A DNA stretch of 64,000 nucleotides from Pseudomonas sp. SLFW. GTDB taxonomy: Bacteria; Pseudomonadota; Gammaproteobacteria; Pseudomonadales; Pseudomonadaceae. The notes under the pieces were generated by a model. The model did no database searches. It was not told the DNA's origin and worked only from the letters and a program-made list of their open reading frames with translations. Below, in pieces: positions 27,502 to 37,086 of this stretch (positions are counted from its first letter, which is position 1; every line of letters starts with the position of its first letter). The stretch is from contig NZ_JAAAKW010000010.1 in NCBI RefSeq assembly GCF_009905615.1, forward strand, positions 1 to 64,000, given 5' to 3'. Both the position numbers and the translations under genes were made by a program.

Positions 27502-28873
27502 TCGTCGTTCCCGTTTGCCGGGCAGGCATTCGCTGTTCTGGAAACTGGCCTTTCTGCTGGTGGGTTTTTGCCTGCTGATGATCTGGCTCAGTTGGTATTG
27601 GGGGCGTTATGTCGAAACCCAGAATGCCTTTCTTTCCCCTGAAGCCCGACGCGTACTCAACGGTTATGCCGCCGAAGCGGAACAAGCATGGGTGGTGGGC
27701 AACGAGAAGGGCATCGATGACTGGCTGCGTGAACTCCGGCGCCATGAGCCCGGCTGGGTGGGCGTCATCGGCCACGACCTGCAATCGCTGAGCAGCATCC
27801 CTCTCGACGACAACCAGATGCAGCGCCTGACCTTCATGCGCGGCGTCGACTGGCCCATGAGTCGCCGACAAAAAAATACCCCCTGGCTGAAGATCCCCTT
27901 TCCCAATGACCCCGGCGTCGGCAGCCTGATCATCGAACTGCCGGAACGCTTCAAGCCAGGGCGTTATGCGCTGGTCTGGCAGATGCTGACCAATGTCGTG
28001 ATTCCGGCGTTGTTCACCTTGCTGCTGTGCATCGGGCTGTACCGATTGCTCATCCGCCCGCTCAACCAGCTGCGAGAGCAGGCCAATGCGTGGCGGGCGG
28101 ACCGTCTGTCCAATCGCCTGTCGCCACAGATGACCTCCCGGCAGGACGAATTGGGCGAACTCAACCGTGCCTTTGATCATATGGCCGCCCGCCTGCAATC
28201 GACAGTGCAGATTCAGCAGCAGTTGCTCCGCGACCTGTCCCATGAACTGCGCACACCGCTGAGCCGATTGAGAGTGGCCTGTGACAGTGAGCAGAGTCTG
28301 CCGGAGCTGCGCGAACGCTTGAGCCGGGAAGTCGACGGCATGCGTCGGTTGGTGGACGACACCCTGCATCTGGCCTGGCTCGATGCCGAGCGAGAAAAGC
28401 TGCCCGACGAAGACATTCAGATGCTGGCGCTGTGGGACATGCTGGTGGACAACGCCGGTTTCGAAAGCTGCTGGCCTTCGCGGCAGTTTGTCTGCGATCT
28501 GGACAGCGACTGCTGGGTCCGGGGTCATCTCAATACCTTGGCGCAGGCGCTGGAAAATATCCTGCGCAACGCGATTCGTCATTCACCCTCCGACGGCATC
28601 GTGCGCTTGGGTGGGCGTCGGGAGGGCGAGGACTGGCTGTTGTGGCTGGAGGATCAGGGCGGCGGGGTGGACGAAAGCGACCTTGAGCGCATCTTTGCGC
28701 CGTTCATCCGCCTCGATGGCGCCCGGCCCGGGGATGGAGGGTTTGGGTTGGGGTTGAGCATCGCCCGCAATTCCTTGCGCTTGCAGGGCGGTGACATGTG
28801 GGCCGAGAACACCCAGAGGGGGTTGCGGATGATCATGCGCTTGCCTGCCAAAGAAACAGAGCTCGTCACCTGA
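27494..28873 (+). CDS. Sensor histidine kinase, partner of the preceding regulator
   Basis: A 459-residue kinase. Membrane segments are at about residues 16-36 and 165-184, with a roughly 130-residue periplasmic sensor between. A HAMP domain follows (IRPLNQLREQANAWRAD), then the phospho-acceptor His250 in RDLSHELRTPLSR, the N-box in NILRNAIRHS and the G-box GFGLGLSIARN. All kinase motifs are intact. The sensor part has no cysteine or metal motif that would reveal the signal. Confidence 0.93.
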   Translation: MPDRRSRLPGRHSLFWKLAFLLVGFCLLMIWLSWYWGRYVETQNAFLSPEARRVLNGYAAEAEQAWVVGNEKGIDDWLRELRRHEPGWVGVIGHDLQSLSSIPLDDNQMQRLTFMRGVDWPMSRRQKNTPWLKIPFPNDPGVGSLIIELPERFKPGRYALVWQMLTNVVIPALFTLLLCIGLYRLLIRPLNQLREQANAWRADRLSNRLSPQMTSRQDELGELNRAFDHMAARLQSTVQIQQQLLRDLSHELRTPLSRLRVACDSEQSLPELRERLSREVDGMRRLVDDTLHLAWLDAEREKLPDEDIQMLALWDMLVDNAGFESCWPSRQFVCDLDSDCWVRGHLNTLAQALENILRNAIRHSPSDGIVRLGGRREGEDWLLWLEDQGGGVDESDLERIFAPFIRLDGARPGDGGFGLGLSIARNSLRLQGGDMWAENTQRGLRMIMRLPAKETELVT

Positions 28874-28874
28874 C

Positions 28875-28965
28875 CTGTAGGAGCGAATTCATTCGCGAAA
28901 AATGGATCAGGCGATGGACAGGTGTTGCTTGGGCAGCCGCTTCGCGAATGAATTCGCTCCTACAG
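28875..28965. repeat. REPIN, class B
   Basis: Inverted arms TGTAGGAGCGAATTCATTCG and CGAATGAATTCGCTCCTACA directly follow the kinase stop codon, about 140 bases before cysM. Confidence 0.93.
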
Positions 28966-29103
28966 GGGAATTTGCGATCAAGCTCAAACACCGGGGCCTG
29001 CTTTATGCCCTTTGGTTATATCCCACTCACTTTGCGTGATATGGGCTTGGGGCGATTGCCGGTATGATAGGCGACCCCCGCACGTCTGGACCTCGAACAC
29101 GCC

Positions 29104-30006
29104 ATGACCCTGCAGTATCAAACCATCGCCGATTGCGTCGGCAACACCCCGCTGGTGCGTCTGCAACGCATGGCCGGGAACACCAGCAACACGTTGCTGC
29201 TCAAGCTCGAAGGCAATAATCCGGCCGGTTCCGTGAAGGACCGTCCGGCGCTGTCGATGATCACCCGTGCCGAGCTGCGCGGTCAGATCCACCAGGGCGA
29301 TACCCTGATCGAAGCGACCTCCGGCAATACCGGCATCGCCCTGGCCATGGCTGCGGCGATCAAGGGCTATCGCATGATCCTGATCATGCCGGACAACTCC
29401 AGCGCCGAACGCAAGGCCGCCATGACCGCTTATGGCGCCGAGCTGATTCTGGTCAGCAAGGAAGAAGGCATGGAAGGCGCCCGCGACCTCGCCGAGCGCA
29501 TGCAGGCCGAAGGCCGTGGCAAGGTGCTGGACCAGTTCGCCAACGGCGACAATCCTGAAGCGCACTACGTCGGCACCGGCCCGGAAATCTGGCGGCAGAC
29601 CGGCGGCACCATCACCCATTTCGTCAGTTCCATGGGAACCACGGGGACCATCATGGGCACCTCGCGTTACCTCAAGGAACAGAATCCGGACATTCAGATC
29701 GTCGGCCTGCAACCCATGGACGGCGCATCGATTCCCGGCATTCGTCGCTGGCCCCATGAATATTTGCCGAAAATCTATCAGGCCGACCGTGTCGACCGCA
29801 TCGTGGACATGGCCCAGAGCGAGGCCGAGGACGTGATGCGTCGTCTGGCCCGCGAAGAAGGCATCTTCTGCGGCGTGTCTTCGGGCGGCGCGGTAGCGGG
29901 CATGTTGCGTTTGTCTCAGGAAGTCGAGAATGCGGTCATGGTCGCGATCATTTGTGACCGTGGCGACCGTTACCTGTCGACCGGTGTCTACGATGCGCCC
30001 AACTGA
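29104..30006 (+). CDS. cysM: Cysteine synthase B (O-acetylserine sulfhydrylase)
   Basis: A 300-residue PLP enzyme that makes cysteine from O-acetylserine and sulfide or thiosulfate. The PLP lysine Lys45 is in NPAGSVKDRPAL, the substrate loop is EATSGNTGIALA, and the phosphate-binding SSMGTTGTIMG is intact. It is the B-type by length and sequence. The TGA stop overlaps the rlmD ATG by one base, so the two are coupled. Confidence 0.96.
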   Translation: MTLQYQTIADCVGNTPLVRLQRMAGNTSNTLLLKLEGNNPAGSVKDRPALSMITRAELRGQIHQGDTLIEATSGNTGIALAMAAAIKGYRMILIMPDNSSAERKAAMTAYGAELILVSKEEGMEGARDLAERMQAEGRGKVLDQFANGDNPEAHYVGTGPEIWRQTGGTITHFVSSMGTTGTIMGTSRYLKEQNPDIQIVGLQPMDGASIPGIRRWPHEYLPKIYQADRVDRIVDMAQSEAEDVMRRLAREEGIFCGVSSGGAVAGMLRLSQEVENAVMVAIICDRGDRYLSTGVYDAPN

Positions 30007-31361
30007 TGGCCAAGCGTGAAACAGGCCTGCGTTTCCAGCCCAGTGGTGGCACCCGGACAACGCAGGTCCCGACCGGTAAAAAGCAACGTTTGAGCATCGA
30101 ACGACTGGCCAACGACGGGCGCGGCATCGGCTTCGTCGAGGGCCGGACCTGGTTTGTTGCGGGCAGTCTGGCTGGCGAAGAGGTGGAAGCGCGCGTATTG
30201 GGCGCCCACGGCAAAGTGGTCGAGGCGCGCACCGAACGCGTGTTTCAGGCCAGCCCGTTGCGCCGCCCGGCACCCTGCAAGCACTTCGGTCGTTGCGGTG
30301 GGTGCAGCGTGCAGCAGATGCCCCACGACGAACAACTTGCCCTGAAACAGCGCATGCTCGCCGAGCAGCTGAGCCGGGTCGCAGGCGTCGAACCCGAAGA
30401 GTGGGCCGCTCCGTTGACCGGCGATGAATTCGCCTACCGTCGACGCGCGCGCGTCGCCGTTCGCTGGGACGCCAAGGGTAAACAGCTGGAGGTCGGCTTC
30501 CGCGCGGCCTCAAGTCAGGACATCATCGCCATCGACGAATGCCCGGTGCTGGTACAGGCCTTGCAACCGATCATGACGGCGTTACCGGCCATGTTGCGCA
30601 GCTTGAGCAAACCCCAGGCGCTGGGGCATGTCGAGCTGTTCAGCGGTTCGGCTAACGCTGTGCTGTTGCGCCACACCGCGCCGCTGGTGGAAAAGGACCT
30701 GGACACCCTGAAGGCATTTTGCGACACCCACGGCGCGCAACTCTGGTTGCACGGCGAGGGCGAGCCGCAGTCTGCGGACCCGGCAGCACAATTGGGTTTT
30801 CATCTGGGGCCGTGGAATCTTGAGCTGGCGTACCGGCCCGGAGACTTCGTGCAGGTCAACGCACAGGTCAACGAAGCGATGATTGCACAGGCGCTTTCGT
30901 GGCTTGCGCCTCGTTCGGATGAACGAGTGCTGGACTTGTTCTGCGGGCTTGGTAACTTCGCTCTACCGCTGGCGCAAATCACGCGCGAAGTGGTGGCGGT
31001 GGAGGGGGTCGACGTCATGGTTCGACGGGCTGCCGAGAACGCGGCGAGCAACGATTTGCACAACGTGAAGTTTTATCAGGCGGACTTGTCGCAACCACTG
31101 GACAAAGCGCCGTGGGCGGCGGAAGGTTTTTCCGCGGTCCTGCTCGACCCCCCGCGTGACGGGGCGTTCGAGGTGGTCGGCAAACTCAGGAAACTGGGGG
31201 CCGAACGGTTGGTGTATGTGTCGTGCAACCCGGCAACTTTGGCGCGCGACACGGTCGAATTGATCAGGCAGGGCTACCGATTAAAACGTGCCGGAATTCT
31301 CGATATGTTCCCGCAGACAGCACATGTCGAGGCAATGGCGTTATTTGAAGCGAGTAAGTGA
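30006..31361 (+). CDS. rlmD: 23S rRNA (uracil-1939-C5)-methyltransferase RlmD
   Basis: A 451-residue SAM-dependent methyltransferase, formerly RumA. An N-terminal TRAM domain spans about residues 25-82. The 4Fe-4S cluster cysteines include Cys91, Cys97 and Cys100 in CKHFGRCGGC, and a further one in DECPVL. The SAM site is DLFCGLGNFALPLA, and the catalytic cysteine is in YVSCNPATLARD. It overlaps cysM by one base. Confidence 0.96.
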   Translation: MAKRETGLRFQPSGGTRTTQVPTGKKQRLSIERLANDGRGIGFVEGRTWFVAGSLAGEEVEARVLGAHGKVVEARTERVFQASPLRRPAPCKHFGRCGGCSVQQMPHDEQLALKQRMLAEQLSRVAGVEPEEWAAPLTGDEFAYRRRARVAVRWDAKGKQLEVGFRAASSQDIIAIDECPVLVQALQPIMTALPAMLRSLSKPQALGHVELFSGSANAVLLRHTAPLVEKDLDTLKAFCDTHGAQLWLHGEGEPQSADPAAQLGFHLGPWNLELAYRPGDFVQVNAQVNEAMIAQALSWLAPRSDERVLDLFCGLGNFALPLAQITREVVAVEGVDVMVRRAAENAASNDLHNVKFYQADLSQPLDKAPWAAEGFSAVLLDPPRDGAFEVVGKLRKLGAERLVYVSCNPATLARDTVELIRQGYRLKRAGILDMFPQTAHVEAMALFEASK

Positions 31362-31399
31362 GACAAGCAGGGCTTCAGGAAGCAAGCCGACGTCTCACA
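31359..31399. other. Inverted repeat after rlmD
   Basis: GTGAGAC and GTCTCAC bracket about 27 bases that include AAGCAGGGCTT and AAGCAAGCC, making a bulged hairpin that begins at the rlmD stop codon. There is no U-tract, so it is not a standard terminator. It might be a processing or weak stop structure in the 160-base gap before relA. Confidence 0.4.
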
Positions 31400-31522
31400 G
31401 GGAAACTCGTTTAATCCGACTGGCCCGCGCATGCGAGACCTTGCAAGGCCCGCAAGGAGCATGCGCTGAGAAGGCCGGCGACTGATGGCGCATTTCATCG
31501 CGCCTTAGGGAAGGTAAGCAAC

Positions 31523-33766
31523 ATGGTACAGGTGAGAGCGCACCAGCCGATAAACACAGACGGCAGTATCAACCTCGACGCATGGCTTGATCATGTGGTC
31601 AGCGTCGACCTCGCAGTGGACCGACAGGCTTTGAAGGAAGCCTGTGAATTTGCCCGTGAAGCCGAGCAACAGGACAACGCCGCCAAGAACCTCTGGGCGG
31701 AAGGCACGTCGAGTTTTCAGACGGGCCTGGAAATCGCTGAAATCCTGGCCGACCTCAAGCTCGACCAAGACTCGCTGATTGCGGCCGTGATTTACCGCGC
31801 CGTACGCGAGGGCAAGATTCCTCTGCCCGACGTCAGCCAGCGTTTCGGGTCGACGGTGGCCAAGCTGATCGACGGCGTGCAGCGCATGGCCGCCATCAGC
31901 GCCAGTCTCAGCCCCCGGCAATCACTCGTTCTCGGCACGCAGGCCCAGGTAGAAAACCTGCGCAAGATGCTAGTGGCGATGGTCGATGACGTGCGTGTCG
32001 CGCTGATCAAGCTGGCTGAACGGACGTGCGCCATTCGCGCCGTGAAAAACACCGACGACGAGAAGCGCAACCGGGTCGCCCGGGAAGTCTTCGACATCTA
32101 TGCACCGCTGGCCCATCGACTGGGTATCGGTCACATCAAGTGGGAGCTGGAGGACCTGTCCTTCCGCTACCTGGAGCCGGAACAGTACAAGCAGATCGCC
32201 AAGCTGTTGCATGAACGCCGCCTGGATCGCGAGCGCTTCATCACCGACGTCATGTCGCAGCTGGAAAACGAACTGCTGGCCACCGGGGTCAAGGCCGACA
32301 TCAGTGGCCGGGCCAAACACATCTATTCGATCTGGCGAAAAATGCAGCGCAAGGGTCTGGAATTCAGCCAGATCTACGACGTTCGCGCCGTACGCGTGCT
32401 GGTCCCGGAAATGCGCGACTGCTACACCGCGCTGGGCATCGTCCACACGCTGTGGCGGCACATCCCCAAAGAGTTCGACGATTACATCGCCAACCCCAAG
32501 GAGAACGGTTATCGCTCCCTGCACACCGCGGTGATCGGCCCGGAAGGCAAGGTGCTGGAGGTGCAGATCCGCACCCACGCCATGCACGAAGAGGCCGAGC
32601 TGGGCGTTTGCGCGCACTGGAAGTACAAGGGCACTGACGTCAAGTCCGGCTCCAACCACTACGAAGAGAAAATCTCGTGGCTGCGTCAGGTCCTGGAGTG
32701 GCATGAAGAGCTGGGCGACATCGGCGGTCTGGCCGAGCAGCTTCGCGTCGATATCGAGCCGGACCGGGTGTACGTGTTCACCCCGGACGGTCACGCCATT
32801 GACCTGCCGAAGGGCGCGACACCGCTGGACTTCGCTTATCGCGTGCACACTGAGATTGGCCACAACTGCCGTGGCGCCAAGATCAACGGGCGCATCGTGC
32901 CGCTCAACTACAGCCTGCAAACCGGCGAGCAGGTCGAGATCATTACCAGCAAGCATGGGGTCCCGAGCCGCGACTGGCTGAACTCGAACCTTGGCTACAT
33001 CACAACCTCGCGGGCACGGGCGAAGATCGTTCACTGGTTCAAACTGCAGGCTCGCGACCAGAACGTCGCGGCGGGCAAGGTGTTGCTGGAGCGCGAACTG
33101 GCGCGTCTGGCGTTGCCGCAGGTGGACTTCGACAAGTTGGCGGAAAAGGCCAACATGAAGATCGCCGAAGACATGTTCGCGGCCCTCGGGGCGGGCGACC
33201 TGCGTCTGGCGCAATTGATGAATCTGGCGCAGCAACTGGTCGAGCCAGAGCGGGGCAACGAGCAACTGGAGCTGATTCCGCGCAAAGCCACCGGTTACAA
33301 GCCTGGCAAGCGCGGCGACATTCAGATTCAGGGCGTCGGCAACCTGATGACGCAAATGGCTGGCTGCTGCCAGCCGTTGCCGGGCGATCCCATCGTCGGT
33401 TACATCACTCAAGGCCGTGGCGTGAGCATTCACCGTCAGGACTGCGCCTCGGTGTTGCAACTGGGCGGGCGCGAGCCTGAGCGGATCATTCAGGTCAGTT
33501 GGGGGCCGGTGCCGGTCCTCACCTACCCGGTGGACATCATCATCCGCGCCTACGACCGGTCCGGCCTGTTGCGTGACGTCTCTCAGGTGCTGCTCAACGA
33601 GCGCATTAACGTTTTGGCGGTCAACACCCGCTCGAACAAGGAAGACAACACCGCGCTGATGTCGCTGACCATCGAAATTCCGGGGCTGGATGCGCTGGGT
33701 CGCCTGTTGGGGCGGATTTCGCAGCTGCCGAACATCATCGAGACGCGGCGTAATCGCACGCCCTAG
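31523..33766 (+). CDS. relA: (p)ppGpp synthetase RelA
   Basis: A 747-residue stringent-response enzyme that transfers pyrophosphate to GTP/GDP on starved ribosomes. The N-terminal hydrolase-like domain lacks the HD metal motif, as in all RelA, so it should be synthetase only. The synthetase core has EFDDYIANPKENGYRSLHT, with the acidic EFDD that marks RelA against RKKD-type bifunctional enzymes. A TGS domain begins VYVFTPDGHAIDLPKGATPL, a conserved CCQP cysteine region follows, and a C-terminal ACT domain ends at TIEIPGLDALG. Confidence 0.97.
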   Translation: MVQVRAHQPINTDGSINLDAWLDHVVSVDLAVDRQALKEACEFAREAEQQDNAAKNLWAEGTSSFQTGLEIAEILADLKLDQDSLIAAVIYRAVREGKIPLPDVSQRFGSTVAKLIDGVQRMAAISASLSPRQSLVLGTQAQVENLRKMLVAMVDDVRVALIKLAERTCAIRAVKNTDDEKRNRVAREVFDIYAPLAHRLGIGHIKWELEDLSFRYLEPEQYKQIAKLLHERRLDRERFITDVMSQLENELLATGVKADISGRAKHIYSIWRKMQRKGLEFSQIYDVRAVRVLVPEMRDCYTALGIVHTLWRHIPKEFDDYIANPKENGYRSLHTAVIGPEGKVLEVQIRTHAMHEEAELGVCAHWKYKGTDVKSGSNHYEEKISWLRQVLEWHEELGDIGGLAEQLRVDIEPDRVYVFTPDGHAIDLPKGATPLDFAYRVHTEIGHNCRGAKINGRIVPLNYSLQTGEQVEIITSKHGVPSRDWLNSNLGYITTSRARAKIVHWFKLQARDQNVAAGKVLLERELARLALPQVDFDKLAEKANMKIAEDMFAALGAGDLRLAQLMNLAQQLVEPERGNEQLELIPRKATGYKPGKRGDIQIQGVGNLMTQMAGCCQPLPGDPIVGYITQGRGVSIHRQDCASVLQLGGREPERIIQVSWGPVPVLTYPVDIIIRAYDRSGLLRDVSQVLLNERINVLAVNTRSNKEDNTALMSLTIEIPGLDALGRLLGRISQLPNIIETRRNRTP

Positions 33767-33782
33767 AAGCAGCTGTGAGTTT

Positions 33783-33834
33783 TGAGCTGCAAGCTGCAAG
33801 TTGTCTGTGTACAGCTTGCGGCTTGCGGCTAAGA
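33783..33834. repeat. Short inverted repeat (AGCTGCAAGCTGCAAG type)
   Basis: GAGCTGCAAGCTGCAAG on the left pairs with CTTGCGGCTTGCGGCT on the right, each arm itself a tandem of AGCTGCAAG-like units. It is unrelated to the three REPIN classes and the only copy seen in the window. It lies in the relA-mazG gap. Confidence 0.7.
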
Positions 33835-33851
33835 GTGAAGAGATTTTTTGA

Positions 33852-34685
33852 ATGTATACCTTGGATGATCTGCTGAACCTCATGGCGCGCCTGCGCGATC
33901 CGCAATACGGCTGCCCGTGGGATGTGAAGCAGAATTACGCGACCATTGTGCCGCACACTCTCGAAGAGGCCTACGAAGTGGCCGACGCCATCGAGCGCGG
34001 TGACTTCGATGACCTGCGCGGTGAGTTGGGCGATCTGCTGTTTCAGGTGGTGTATTACTGCCAGTTGGCGCGGGAGGAAAGGCGGTTCGAATTCGACGGC
34101 GTGGTCGATGGCATCACCCGCAAGCTGATTCGCCGTCACCCTCACGTATTCCCCACCGGGGATTTGTATGCGCCGCTGGAAACGCCGCGCCTGAGTGAAG
34201 ACCAGGTGAAGCACCGCTGGGAAGCGATCAAGGCCGAGGAACGCGCCGAAAAGGCCCAGGCCCCGGAGCAGTTGTCGTTGCTCGACGACGTGCCGAATGT
34301 TTTGCCTGCCTTGTCCCGCGCTGCCAAATTGCAGAAGCGCGCGTCGCAGGTCGGTTTCGACTGGCCCGAAGCGCTGCCGGTGGTCGACAAGGTGCGCGAG
34401 GAACTGCAGGAAGTCCTTGAAGCCATGGCCGACAACGATCAGGCAGGCATCCACGAGGAAATCGGCGATTTGCTGTTCGTGGTGGTCAACCTGGCACGCC
34501 ATCTCAAGGTCGATCCGGAAAATGCACTGCGCGCCGCCAACGGCAAGTTCGAGCGGCGCTTTCGTTTTATCGAACACGCCTTGCGCGAGACCGGCCGCCC
34601 CATCGAAGATTGCAGCCTTGAAGAAATGGATGCGCTCTGGGGCGAAGCCAAGCGCCAGGAAAAGAACACGCCCAACTGCGGTTGA
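33852..34685 (+). CDS. mazG: Nucleoside triphosphate pyrophosphohydrolase MazG
   Basis: A 277-residue tandem MazG protein that hydrolyses (d)NTPs to monophosphates and can lower ppGpp signalling. The first repeat has EEAYEVADAIERGDFDDL and ELGDLLFQVVYY. The second has EELQEVLEAMADNDQ and EIGDLLFVVVNLAR. Metal-binding acidic residues are present in both. It directly follows relA, as in other gamma-proteobacteria. Confidence 0.95.
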   Translation: MYTLDDLLNLMARLRDPQYGCPWDVKQNYATIVPHTLEEAYEVADAIERGDFDDLRGELGDLLFQVVYYCQLAREERRFEFDGVVDGITRKLIRRHPHVFPTGDLYAPLETPRLSEDQVKHRWEAIKAEERAEKAQAPEQLSLLDDVPNVLPALSRAAKLQKRASQVGFDWPEALPVVDKVREELQEVLEAMADNDQAGIHEEIGDLLFVVVNLARHLKVDPENALRAANGKFERRFRFIEHALRETGRPIEDCSLEEMDALWGEAKRQEKNTPNCG

Positions 34686-34711
34686 GTCGATCATTGAGAG
34701 AGAGAAGATAA

Positions 34712-35254
34712 ATGGCGGGTATTTCCCTTCGTGACCAGTTGCTCAAGGCAGGTCTGGTCAACGAGAAGCAGGCCAAACAGGTCGCCAAGAACAAGCAGAA
34801 AGAGCAACGTCTGGTGCACAAGGGCCAGGCCGTTGCCGACGATGCCGCCCAGCGCGCCGCCCAGGACGCCATGGCCGAAAAGGCCAAGCGCGATCAGGAG
34901 CTGAATCGCCAGCAGCAGGAAAAAGCCGAGCAGAAGGCCCGTACCGCGCAGGTCAAGCAGCTGATCGAGGCGACCCGTCTGCCGAAGCTGACCACCGAGG
35001 ATTACTACAACTTCGTCGATGACAAGAAGGTCAAGCGCCTGTCGGTCAACTCGCTGATGCGCAGCAAGCTGAGCAACGGTTCGCTGGCCATCGTTCACCA
35101 CGGCGGCACCTATGAAGTCATCCCTCGCGAGGCCGCGCTGAAAGTGCAGGAGCGTGATCCACGCCGTATCGTGCTGCTCAGCGAGCCGACGGAAGAGCCG
35201 GATGGCGACGATCCGTACGCCGCGTACAAGATCCCTGACGATCTGATGTGGTAA
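34712..35254 (+). CDS. DUF2058 family protein (YaiL-like)
   Basis: A 180-residue, strongly charged soluble protein. Residues about 20-95 are a lysine/glutamine/alanine-rich helix that probably forms a coiled coil. The C-terminal part (TTEDYYNFVDDKKVKRLSVN ... GGTYEVIPREAALKV) is the conserved DUF2058 core. The function is unknown, and an RNA- or ribosome-associated role is only a guess from charge. It follows mazG closely and ends ahead of a strong terminator. Confidence 0.88.
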   Translation: MAGISLRDQLLKAGLVNEKQAKQVAKNKQKEQRLVHKGQAVADDAAQRAAQDAMAEKAKRDQELNRQQQEKAEQKARTAQVKQLIEATRLPKLTTEDYYNFVDDKKVKRLSVNSLMRSKLSNGSLAIVHHGGTYEVIPREAALKVQERDPRRIVLLSEPTEEPDGDDPYAAYKIPDDLMW

Positions 35255-35280
35255 CTCGGACACCTGTAAACGGTGAACCA

Positions 35281-35370
35281 CGTGTAAGCAAATTCGTTCG
35301 CGAGAGGCCGGTACATCCGACGTCGCTTCGTGACTGTCACACCGTATCGCGAATGAATTCGCTCCCACAG
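35281..35370. repeat. REPIN, class B, degenerate left arm
   Basis: The right arm TCGCGAATGAATTCGCTCCC is typical. The left arm GTGTAAGCAAATTCGTTCGC has several changes. It lies just after the DUF2058 gene and before its terminator. Confidence 0.8.
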
Positions 35371-35405
35371 GGGCGATCGGAGTTGCTGAATATCGCTGTA
35401 AAACG

Positions 35406-35433
35406 ACAAAACCCGCCTCGGCGGGTTTTGTTT
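35406..35433. terminator. Bidirectional rho-independent terminator
   Basis: ACAAAACCCGCC and GGCGGGTTTTGT form a 12-base stem with a tiny loop and have T-rich flanks on both sides. It separates the convergent DUF2058 gene and the 62-residue gene, and can end both transcripts. Confidence 0.92.
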
Positions 35434-35465
35434 TGATGCGATTCAGTAGTGACGTGTTGCTTGAA

Positions 35466-35654
35466 CTACGTGTTGCTTGCCATTTTCTTGGCTTCTTGTT
35501 CTGCAAGCTCTGATGCGTAACGCTGGGCGTCCGATTCGTGGTGGAACAGGCCTACCAGTTGATCTTGTTGGCGCACTTCGAAGATCTGGATGCCGTCAGC
35601 GATGCTTTCGTGGGAAATGTGGGCGTCGTCGCGTTCACTTACAGTTACAGTCAT
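35466..35654 (-). CDS. Small conserved hypothetical protein (62 residues)
   Basis: Begins MTVTVSERDDAHISHESIAD with an AGGAG seven bases before the start at 35654. The product is acidic and soluble, with a helical C-terminus (HHESDAQRYASELAEQEAKK). I recognise no domain. The longer frame to 35963 is not used because the ribosome site marks this start. A 265-base gap separates it from the catalase-like gene. Confidence 0.75.
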   Translation of the reverse strand: MTVTVSERDDAHISHESIADGIQIFEVRQQDQLVGLFHHESDAQRYASELAEQEAKKMASNT

Positions 35655-35919
35655 ATCGGAAACTCCTGACTCTTTGAAATCTGCGGCAGGACGTCGCAGT
35701 GGCTCCTTTATAGAATTGGGTAGCTTGCTAAGTAAACGAGCGATTTCTGCAAGAGTTATTTGCCGATTGCGTAACAGTGGTGCAAATGCCTGTTTTTGAA
35801 GGGTGTGCGGCGTTTTGTCGCACTCGCTTGAAGGGCATGAAGAATCTTTCATAAAGGCTTGAGGAACAAAATACGCCACGAAACCGGCGCTATGCCTCGA
35901 TCCCCAAGCCTCAATTTTC

Positions 35920-37086
35920 CTAAAGCGCGTTACGGCTGTGACGGTAGTCGCTGACGGCTTCATACACCGCTTTGCGCAGACGGTTGATGCCGCCGATGGG
36001 TCGGTGCGCTTCTACGCCAAACCACGGGTTGAAGGACTGGTTGTCGCACGCCAGGTTTTGCTCGGGTGTATCGAAATCCTGGGGCGCGACCCGAACCTTC
36101 GCCACGGTGTCGAACGGGGCATCGCTTTCCTTCCATTCGATGCTGGTGTCTTCGATCGGCATGAACGTTTGCGGATTCTGCCGCTGAATCTGCAACACGA
36201 AACACGCGGGGACGCGGTCGGTGGACAACTGCTGATTCAAGGCCGTGCGCAAGAAGTTCGGCAGGTCCCGGTTCTGTTTGGGCAGGGTGTACGGCGGGCA
36301 GCTTTGCGGGTCCGGCGCGACCCGGAACTTGGCGTTGGCGGTGCCGAACTTGTAAGGGGAGACCGAGTAATACGTGGTCTCCGTCGGGCTGGCGGGTGCA
36401 GGCGACAGCGTTGCCAACGCGATGAACAGGTGCCGCACTTGCCAGCTTCGCGGGTCAAGGCTGGGGAAGAACGCCAGGACTTTCTGGCCGTCGGCCTGGG
36501 CCCCGATGTTCTGTGCGTATTCGGCCACGTCGCTGACGAAGAAGTTCGGGTGGCTGAACATCACGAAGTCCTGTTCCGCTCGGCTTTGTTGGTCTGCCAG
36601 CAATTGTTTGCCTGGCACGTCCAGCAGTTTGAGCGCCATGCCCCGCGCATCCCGAATGCTGTCGAATTGTGGATAGGCGTTGCCGTTAGACAGGCGCATG
36701 ACCGCTTGCCAGGTTTTACCCGGCTCGGCGAACACCCCTTGGCGCAAGGCCGGGTCGAGGTCTTTCAGCACGCTCACTTCGGCCTTCACGCAGCCGTGGG
36801 CCTTGGCATGGGCATCACGCAGGTAGCGCGTGGGCTCGCGGTGCTGGTCGACGATGCGCACCGCCGTTTGAATGATGCCTTGGCTCATGGCCGCTTCACC
36901 GGGCGGAATCTGTTCTTCCACGGGCACCGGACCGCGGTGCTGCCAGGCGAACCAGACGCTTGATACCGCCCAGCCCAACAGGCCCAGCCCGATGAGCCAC
37001 AGCAGGGTCTTGCCCAGAAATGAACCCAGACGCAGCCAGAGCCGCCCGAGCCAAGTGTGTTGCGTGTCGCGATGTCGAGTGATCAT
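35920..37086 (-). CDS. Membrane-anchored catalase-family protein
   Basis: A 388-residue protein. A hydrophobic segment at about residues 26-48 anchors the N-terminus. The rest resembles the short catalase-like family. The distal histidine region reads RDAHAKAHGCVKAEV, and the following GKTWQAVMRLSNG and DARGMALKLLDVPG match catalase core segments. The classic proximal RxxxYxDTQ haem-tyrosine motif is not evident, so peroxide-dismutating activity is doubtful. The start ATG at 37086 overlaps the cytochrome gene stop as ATGA. The pair is probably one functional unit at the membrane. Confidence 0.85.
   Translation of the reverse strand: MITRHRDTQHTWLGRLWLRLGSFLGKTLLWLIGLGLLGWAVSSVWFAWQHRGPVPVEEQIPPGEAAMSQGIIQTAVRIVDQHREPTRYLRDAHAKAHGCVKAEVSVLKDLDPALRQGVFAEPGKTWQAVMRLSNGNAYPQFDSIRDARGMALKLLDVPGKQLLADQQSRAEQDFVMFSHPNFFVSDVAEYAQNIGAQADGQKVLAFFPSLDPRSWQVRHLFIALATLSPAPASPTETTYYSVSPYKFGTANAKFRVAPDPQSCPPYTLPKQNRDLPNFLRTALNQQLSTDRVPACFVLQIQRQNPQTFMPIEDTSIEWKESDAPFDTVAKVRVAPQDFDTPEQNLACDNQSFNPWFGVEAHRPIGGINRLRKAVYEAVSDYRHSRNAL

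Noticed and set aside
33849..33864. GTATAC at the mazG start (ATGTATACC) as a GntR operator
   Set aside because: No flanking palindrome, inside coding sequence, and unrelated to hydroxyproline genes; the same applies to GTATAC near 6755 inside the permease gene.
31970..33883. 637-codon minus-strand frame antisense to relA
   Set aside because: Shadow of the relA codon pattern; no family features.
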